Of a DNA stretch of 30,813 bases, positions 26,605 to 30,813 are shown piece after piece. Where the stretch lies: IMG/VR virus record IMGVR_UViG_3300020198_000066, positions 1 through 30,813 of that record; one strand, written 5' to 3'. The notes beneath the pieces were generated by a model. That model was not told the origin of the DNA and searched no databases. It worked only from the letters and a program-made list of their open reading frames with translations. The translations under genes were made by a program, and so were the position numbers. Numbering within the stretch: position 1 is the first letter of the stretch; every line of letters begins with the position of its first letter. This stretch comes from a virus.

Positions 26605-28737
26605 CTATCCACTAATCCCCCTCAGCGCCGCGACCTCCGGGTTCTCCTCGATGCGAAATTGGCTCAGCAGCGGAGCGGCCTTGCGCGTGGCCTGCTCGAC
26701 CAAGGCTTGCGCCTGCCGCTCGACCGCCGCCTTCATCGCTTCGGATTCAGCCGACAAGCGCACCACCAGCGGATCGCTGAAGTTAGGCTCTTGCCGGGTG
26801 GCGTCCAGGAACTTCTTGTGTTCGGCCACCACGTTCAGCGGGTACACCGCCCGCCGGTCCTCGGTCAGCACCTCGCGGTAAGCCTTCAGCCGCCGGCCGC
26901 GCTCCTCGGCGCCGGTCTGTTCGAGGAAGCCATACGTCGGCTCCAGCGCGGCGGCGCAGAGCAGCCGGCCGCCATCGGGGCGCTCGAACACGAAGGCCAG
27001 GCGCGGATCGTGCTCGGCCACTTTCACCAGGCGCGGCCCGGCGATGCCGAGTAGCGCGTCGTCGTAATAATTCAGTCCGTTCCAGGTCAGCCGCCCGCCC
27101 TTGATGCGCCGCGCGTCGGCGTCGGCGAAGCTCAGCATCAGCGCCGCCGCGTCGGCCTGCGCCGGCCGCCAGCCGGCTTCGTGCGCGGCGTTGATGCACT
27201 CGATCGGCGAGCGCCCGCCCAGCGCTTTCTGGGCCCGGTTGTGGTAGCGGTCCAGTAGGGTGTCCACGTCCAGCGACAGCGCCAGCCAATCGCCGCCCGG
27301 GTAGCCGGTCGGGTCCTTGCCCAGGTTCTGGGTCTTCTTGGTGATGCGGTTGCCGCCCACCCAGCCCGGGATCTGGCAGAGGTAGTGCTGCTCGAACACG
27401 CTGAAGAAGCTCTCCATCGGGCTGCTTTTGCTGTTGTAGGGAAGCTTTCGGATGACCGGCTGCCCGTCCTTGCCCTGGTGGCGGAGCGGCGCCGGCGCGC
27501 CGCTCAGTTCGGTGCGCGCCAGCCCGGTCAACTGGGTCAGCGCGGCGAACCCGCCAATCATCTCCGCCCACTTGTATTCACTGCCGTTATCCAGCCCCAG
27601 CACGGGGGGGATGCACCGCGTGGCGCACAGATGGGCGAAGCTTTGCGCCACGTGTACCCGCCGGACCGACTCGCCCTTGTCAGGGAGGATCAAGTGCGCG
27701 GTGACATAGCCGGTGGCGACGCACATCCAGGCGATCAGCTTGGGATAGACCAGCCCGCGGCCTTCGATCAGCACCGGAATATCCAGCGGATGCACGTCGC
27801 CGTAGACGATCTCGAACGGCTTCAAGTCCTTCCGATGACGCCGGATCGAGGGGAGATACTCGTCATACTCGCTCTTGGCGTCAGCGGCGTTCACCGCCAG
27901 CACCTGGTAGTCTCGCCCCGCCTCGACCACGTGGCGCGGTACGGCGCACTCGGACAAGGAGGGGTGCCAGCCCCGTGCCTGACAGAGCTCCTGGAGGGTC
28001 AGGCCGGCATGCTCGCGAATCTGCCGCCAGCCTTTCATGCCGGCCGCCCACGCGCTTCTTATATAAGCGTCCAGTTCCTCGCGAATCGCGGCCAGCTCGC
28101 CCGCCGGCAGCGGACAACTCTTGTCAAAGGCCAGGCTGATGAGCGCCCGCCGCTGGCCGATGTCGGCCCGGGGCGCCCGCGCCAGGGCCATCAATCCGCC
28201 CTGGGCATAGGCTTTCTTCTGCCGGTAAACGGTGCTGACGGCGACGCCCAGCGCCTCGGCCCGCGCCTGCACCACCGCCCCGCGCGTCGCCTTCGGCGCG
28301 CTCAGCACCGGCGCCAACGCCTCCACCGCCGTCAACGCCTGCCGCGTCCGCGCCGCCGCCCGGGGGTCATGCCGCACCGTGGGCGCGGGGGTGGGCGCGG
28401 CCGTGGGAGCGGCCTCAAGAGCCGTGCCCTGAGCGGCTTTCCCTGAGCGGCTTGCCCTGAGCGGAGTCGAAGGGAGCCGAAGGGAGTCGACGGCCGTGCC
28501 CCGAGCGGAGTCGAGGGGCGCGGCGCCCAGCGCCTGAGCGAATAACGCCTTCCGCACCGACTTCGGTAATGAAGTCACCGCGTACTCCAACCCGCCCCCC
28601 CGGCCCGTGCGCGGACGGGCGGTCCAGGCCTCGCGGGTGGCGCGATCGATGACCCGCTGTTTGGTGCCGGGACAATCCATCACCCCGGCTGCCTGCGCGG
28701 CGGCGGCGATTTCCTGGGCGCTGTACCATTGCCGCAT
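26605..28737 (-). CDS. MuA-type DDE transposase
   Basis: A 710-residue transposase. Residues ~1-66 are the Mu-type end-binding domain (WYSAQEIAAAAQAAGVMDCP, TKQRVIDRATREAWTARPRT). Residues ~150-178 are an HTH (RAEALGVAVSTVYRQKK). The catalytic triad is visible as D314 (VYGDVHPLD), D383 (LGLDNGSEYKW) and E442 (SPMESFFSVFEQ), spaced much as in MuA. A beta-barrel and a C-terminal MuB-interaction-type helix follow. Residues ~73-110 are translated REP units in the linker after the first domain. It integrates and replicates the phage by transposition with the MuB ATPase. The start has a weak GAG ribosome site. Confidence 0.95.
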   Translation of the reverse strand: MRQWYSAQEIAAAAQAAGVMDCPGTKQRVIDRATREAWTARPRTGRGGGLEYAVTSLPKSVRKALFAQALGAAPLDSARGTAVDSLRLPSTPLRASRSGKAAQGTALEAAPTAAPTPAPTVRHDPRAAARTRQALTAVEALAPVLSAPKATRGAVVQARAEALGVAVSTVYRQKKAYAQGGLMALARAPRADIGQRRALISLAFDKSCPLPAGELAAIREELDAYIRSAWAAGMKGWRQIREHAGLTLQELCQARGWHPSLSECAVPRHVVEAGRDYQVLAVNAADAKSEYDEYLPSIRRHRKDLKPFEIVYGDVHPLDIPVLIEGRGLVYPKLIAWMCVATGYVTAHLILPDKGESVRRVHVAQSFAHLCATRCIPPVLGLDNGSEYKWAEMIGGFAALTQLTGLARTELSGAPAPLRHQGKDGQPVIRKLPYNSKSSPMESFFSVFEQHYLCQIPGWVGGNRITKKTQNLGKDPTGYPGGDWLALSLDVDTLLDRYHNRAQKALGGRSPIECINAAHEAGWRPAQADAAALMLSFADADARRIKGGRLTWNGLNYYDDALLGIAGPRLVKVAEHDPRLAFVFERPDGGRLLCAAALEPTYGFLEQTGAEERGRRLKAYREVLTEDRRAVYPLNVVAEHKKFLDATRQEPNFSDPLVVRLSAESEAMKAAVERQAQALVEQATRKAAPLLSQFRIEENPEVAALRGISG
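28425..28515. repeat. CTGAGCGG / GAGTCGAAGGG repeat cluster inside the transposase gene
   Basis: Several copies and part-copies of CCTGAGCGG(CTTGCC)...GGAGTCGAAGGG occur in tandem. The reading frame passes through all of them without a stop, adding ~35 residues (DSLRLPSTPLRASRSG and neighbours) to the transposase linker. Confidence 0.85.
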
Positions 28738-28757
28738 GGCTACATCTCGAAAAAGGC

Positions 28758-28818
28758 GGAGAGCCGCCCCGTGCTAGGCTTGCGGGTGCCTAATCCACAA
28801 CCCGCCAGGGGGCTCTCC
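28758..28818 (+). promoter_or_regulatory. Structured mRNA leader enclosing the ribosome site of the moron gene
   Basis: GGAGAGCC (28758-28765) and GGCTCTCC (28811-28818) make a perfect 8-bp stem that ends directly at the ATG. Inside it, GCGGGT (28782-28787) and ACCCGC (28800-28805) make a second stem. The Shine-Dalgarno-like AGGGGG lies between the two stems and partly in the outer one, so folding would hide it. I recall similar leaders before small ORFs in other proteobacteria but cannot name an RNA family. Confidence 0.6.
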
Positions 28819-29226
28819 ATGAACTCGAATACTGAATCCTTCACCGTGTCCGCCGAGCGCCTATACACCATGGTATGGATGGCCGTGGAACGAGTATTTC
28901 TGGCACACATTGATGAACGCCCAGATGTCATGGCTGAGTTGGAATGGCTGGACGACTACGCGCCCGATTCTCTTGAACAACTATCTGATAGCGTTGATAG
29001 GCTGATAATCGATGCATGCGCGGATTGCGGTAATCCGACCCCGCGTCTGGCATGGACGGAGGCGGAGCCGAAATTGCTGGCATTAGTGCTGGATCGGATA
29101 ACCCTGCTTGGCCAGGAGCTTCGAGCACTGCACGGATTGTCGACGGTACGTCTTTCAATAAGGCCTGAAGTGCTCGTTCTGCATCTGCTATTGCGGCGGC
29201 CGTTGTCATCGTTCTTACTCTCTTGA
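28819..29226 (+). CDS. Putative moron protein on the opposite strand, unknown
   Basis: A 135-residue frame starting MNSNTESFTVSAERLYTMVW; the ATG follows AGGGGGCTCTCC in a hairpin leader. It is acidic and helical (DERPDVMAELEWLDDYAPDS; LEQLSDSVDRLIIDACADCG; AEPKLLALVLDRITLLGQEL) until about residue 112. The last ~23 residues (RLSIRPEVLVLHLLLRRPLS) look less protein-like, so a downstream frameshift is possible. Base composition is lower in GC than the neighbours, suggesting separate acquisition. It lies between the Ner-like gene and the transposase but is transcribed against them. Confidence 0.6.
   Translation: MNSNTESFTVSAERLYTMVWMAVERVFLAHIDERPDVMAELEWLDDYAPDSLEQLSDSVDRLIIDACADCGNPTPRLAWTEAEPKLLALVLDRITLLGQELRALHGLSTVRLSIRPEVLVLHLLLRRPLSSFLLS
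28928..29209 (-). CDS. Possible early protein antisense to the moron gene (uncertain)
   Basis: A 93-codon frame starting MTTAAAIADAERALQALLKD on the strand of the early operon. Its first ~35 residues (to VLEAPGQAGL) look like a real helical protein, and AAGAGAGTAAGAACG offers a weak ribosome site. The rest (PPPSMPDAGSDYRNPRMHRL) does not. It overlaps the better supported plus-strand frame. Either one gene is false, or two genes meet tail to tail with a frameshift in the overlap. Confidence 0.3.
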   Translation of the reverse strand: MTTAAAIADAERALQALLKDVPSTIRAVLEAPGQAGLSDPALMPAISAPPPSMPDAGSDYRNPRMHRLSAYQRYQIVVQENRARSRPAIPTQP

Positions 29227-29238
29227 TTCGGGTTCTCG

Positions 29239-29484
29239 TTAGCCGGTCCGGCCTACCCGCCGCGCCGTCCGCGCCACCGGCGGCGCGTCGGCGGGATCGG
29301 GCGCCGGCTTCAGGCCCAGCGCGATGGCGGCCGTGTGCGCGTCGCCCCGGTCGCCCTTGGTGCGCCCCTGCAACAGATCGACGACAACGTGCTTAGGCAC
29401 GCCGATGGACTTGGCGAATTCTTTTTGCTGAATGCCGTGGGCCTTCAGCCAGGCCCGGGCTTGGAGAGGGGTTCTGGTTTTCAT
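29239..29484 (-). CDS. BcepMu gp16-like / Ner-type early regulator
   Basis: An 81-residue DNA-binding protein starting MKTRTPLQARAWLKAHGIQQ. The HTH is seen in AWLKAHGIQQKEFAKSIGV-PKHVVVDLLQGR, followed by KGDRGDAHTAAIALGLK, the signature end of the BcepMu gp16 family. It should repress or tune early transcription, as Ner does in Mu. It is the first gene of the leftward early operon and faces the repressor gene. The C-terminus is a basic, Pro/Arg-rich tail. The start is the ATG at 29484; the upstream in-frame extension lies in promoter DNA. Confidence 0.82.
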   Translation of the reverse strand: MKTRTPLQARAWLKAHGIQQKEFAKSIGVPKHVVVDLLQGRTKGDRGDAHTAAIALGLKPAPDPADAPPVARTARRVGRTG

Positions 29485-29573
29485 GGTAATAAACAGTTCT
29501 AATCGGTGAAAAACTGAACGAGTGGAGAGTATGAGACCGTTTGGACACACATGCAAGAATTATTTGTGACTAT
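29485..29573. promoter_or_regulatory. Divergent early/lysogeny control region
   Basis: An AT-richer 89-bp gap lies between the leftward early operon and the rightward repressor. On the minus strand TTGCAT (29551-29556) and CATACT (29528-29533) are separated by 17 bp, a fair sigma70 promoter for the early operon with a ~37-nt leader. CAGTT (29494-29498) and AACTG (29512-29516) form an inverted pair suited to a repressor or Ner-like operator. Operator identity is inferred. Confidence 0.5.
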
Positions 29574-29927
29574 ATGGACACTATTGGAGGCAGGCTGAAG
29601 GCTGAGCGGCTGCGCCTGGAGAAGACGCAGGAGGAGTTTGCTGTGATCGGGAAGATTCAGCGGAGGGGGCAGATTCGTTACGAATCAAATGAAAGGTGCC
29701 CAGATGGTCACTATCTGGCCGCAATTGCTGCGGCCGGCGCCGATGTCAACTACATCCTGACCGGCGTGCGCGCGAGCGCTCATTCAGCGGGTCCGGCGTC
29801 TCCGCTTACTCCGCGTGAGGCCGCGCTTTTGGACAACTACCGCCACAGCTCGGACGCCGCTCGGGACGCCCTCGACAAGACGAGCGCTGCGTTCGCGCAA
29901 CCGGCCACGCAAGTAAAGGATGGGTAA
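29574..29927 (+). CDS. CI-like phage repressor (XRE family)
   Basis: A 117-residue protein starting MDTIGGRLKAERLRLEKTQE. Residues ~5-60 are a Cro/CI-type HTH (RLKAERLRLEKTQEEFAVIG; IQRRGQIRYESNERCPDGHY; LAAIAAAGADVNYILTGVR, the usual XRE ending). The C-terminal half is a linker and helix (TPREAALLDNYRHSSDAARD), with no LexA-type protease, so it resembles short phage repressors. It is divergent from the early operon and should maintain lysogeny by blocking it. No strong ribosome site is visible; an upstream TTG at 29541 is in frame. Confidence 0.8.
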   Translation: MDTIGGRLKAERLRLEKTQEEFAVIGKIQRRGQIRYESNERCPDGHYLAAIAAAGADVNYILTGVRASAHSAGPASPLTPREAALLDNYRHSSDAARDALDKTSAAFAQPATQVKDG

Positions 29928-29952
29928 TGGAGCGTCGGCAGGCGCCCGTGGG

Positions 29953-30031
29953 AGCGGCCGCTCGCCGTGAGCGGCTTGCCCTGAGCGGCTTGCCCTGAGC
30001 GGAGTCGAAGGGAGTCGAAGGGAGTCGAACG
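29953..30031. repeat. CTGAGCGG / GAGTCGAAGGG cluster next to the phage end
   Basis: GAGCGGCTTGCC is repeated, followed by GGAGTCGAAGGGAGTCGAAGGG with a duplicated 11-nt end. It is the same family as at 28425-28515, here between the repressor gene and the presumed transposase-binding sites. Confidence 0.85.
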
Positions 30032-30089
30032 GTCAGGCCTGTCCGCGCCCGCCAGATCCCGAGCCAGGGCGCGCGGTGGCGTCCCAGTT

Positions 30090-30111
30090 ACGACACAGTT
30101 ACGACACAGTT
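30090..30111 (+). repeat. Two tandem ACGACACAGTT sites (putative transposase-binding sites)
   Basis: Two perfect direct copies of the 11-mer ACGACACAGTT lie head to tail (30090-30100 and 30101-30111). A further copy in reverse orientation (AACTGTGTCGC, one mismatch) is at 30184-30194. The position outside the repressor gene is where the left attachment end of a Mu-type phage should carry its transposase sites. Confidence 0.7.
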
Positions 30112-30213
30112 TGTCCCCGAAACCGCCCGCCTGCACGGGCCGACGGCCACGCCAAAACCGCCGTCATATCAACGGCTTGCGCGAACTGTGTCGCAAAATC
30201 ACGGAATTTTAAC

Positions 30214-30247
30214 GAACGACACAGTTTCGACGTTAACTGTGTCGTTC
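30214..30247. repeat. 13-bp inverted pair of the ACGACACAGTT site (putative phage terminus)
   Basis: GAACGACACAGTT (30214-30226) and AACTGTGTCGTTC (30235-30247) are perfect inverted repeats with an 8-nt spacer. Together with 30090-30111 and 30184 there are five sites in ~160 bp. The next bases end in CCA (30247-30249), giving the CA-3' expected at a Mu-type terminus, but the exact end cannot be fixed from this window. Confidence 0.65.
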
Positions 30248-30249
30248 CA

Positions 30250-30813
30250 AACGGCGGTGGGCGGGGCCTGTGCCAGCGCGCCATCGCGCCTCGCCCCACC
30301 CCCCACGGACCCCTTGCGGACCCGCCAATCACCGCCGGCATTTCATAATAAAGACAATATCATCAACCACTTAGCGCCCAACCCCGGACGCCTAGGACAG
30401 TGCCGCACCCCCCACCACCACCCCGCCCCGGCCTCTTCGCTGCGCCCCGCCCGCCTTTCCAGAACCGCCCTCAGAAGCCCTGACAACATTTGCAAATAAT
30501 GTTATCCACCCCGCCCCCTAACTTTTCCGAATTTTCGGCAAAATCAAAGCCAAATCAACAACATGCCAGATCCCACCATTCTCATTTATTGTTATCCGTA
30601 TTTTCATTTATTTCTATCCACCCTACCGGTGATGAGTTCCACCAGGAAACCAAGGGTCAGGCTTCGGCCTTGACGGTGGTGCCCCGGGTGATCCGGTCAG
30701 CAGGCCGGGAGGGCTTCACCTTGCCCTTGATGCCAGCCAGCCGCCGGGCGTCATGCCTTGCCCTCGAAGCTCAGCCGATGGCCTTGCCGGTGCGATCCGG
30801 GAGGGCCTTGCCG
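30250..30813. other. Non-coding flank, possibly host DNA beyond the phage end
   Basis: No convincing gene is seen. 30250-30480 is C-rich; 30480-30620 is AT-rich with AACATTTGCAAATAATGTT (inverted), two GTTATCC motifs and a CCGAATTTTCGG hairpin. 30620-30813 is GC-rich; on the minus strand it reads as a short C-terminal tail (DARRLAGIKGKVKPSRPADR, ending KAEA-stop) preceded by a stop, perhaps the decayed end of a host gene. The phage-host boundary probably lies in this stretch. Confidence 0.4.

Noticed and set aside
27385-28446. 353-aa plus-strand frame opposite the transposase
   Set aside because: It is antisense to the catalytic core of the transposase, and its composition (Arg/His/Gly/Leu) is that of a mirror frame.
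30500-30625. DnaA boxes or a replication origin
   Set aside because: Only two GTTATCC motifs are present, without the full TTATCCACA box or an iteron set, and a transposable prophage does not need an origin here.
1-30813. tRNA or rRNA genes
   Set aside because: No cloverleaf with GGTTCRAATCC-type T arm or rRNA-like conserved segment was recognised on either strand.

Overview
The window holds most of a transposable (Mu-type) prophage in a GC-rich proteobacterium. The organism is probably a gammaproteobacterium, judging from GC content, gene style and several kinds of host-type palindromic repeat (REP), but no host gene is complete enough to prove this. Transposition, early and most structural genes lie on the minus strand, so the phage map runs from right to left. 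The phage right end (baseplate, tail fibres) lies beyond position 1.

Right edge to 23 kb: AT-richer DNA with possible host sequence (30250-30813). Next comes a cluster of five 11-bp ACGACACAGTT sites (30090-30247), probably the transposase-binding phage end. A CI-like repressor (+) faces a BcepMu gp16/Ner-like regulator (-). A plus-strand moron candidate with a hairpin leader (28758-29226) precedes the MuA-type DDE transposase. About 3.5 kb of small, start/stop-overlapping early genes then separate the transposase from the MuB-type ATPase. In Mu, A and B are adjacent.

22-19 kb: MuB is followed by a conserved unknown, a small HTH protein, three tiny membrane proteins placed around the Gam-like DNA-end protector, the GemA/gp16 regulator and an NrdR-like zinc ribbon.

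19-16.4 kb: a MuF head-morphogenesis protein carries a C-terminal toxin-like domain. A short acidic ORF overlaps its 3' end by 67 nt, which is the layout of a MuF polymorphic toxin and its immunity protein. Two conserved unknowns follow.

16.3-11.9 kb: a block on the opposite (+) strand encodes a P2-type portal, P2 gpP-type terminase, M15 endolysin, HK97 gp10-like protein and zinc-ribbon protein. 11.6-1 kb (-): XkdF-like protease/scaffold, P2-type capsid, connector-type proteins, holin, lectin-like proteins, a LamG-tail-tube fusion, a separate tail-tube protein, a frameshifted tail-assembly chaperone and a tape measure with a lytic transglycosylase domain. The phage is therefore a mosaic: Mu-type replication, P2-type head and packaging, and a siphovirus-type tail.

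Nearly every gene boundary, and the inside of many genes, contains mobile small repeats. These are heptanucleotide arrays (TAGTGGN/NCCACTA) folded around a shared AAGAAGGGTTTT-like core, and several REP families. Many are translated in frame as linkers or protein ends. This is unusual for a phage and suggests long residence in a repeat-rich host.
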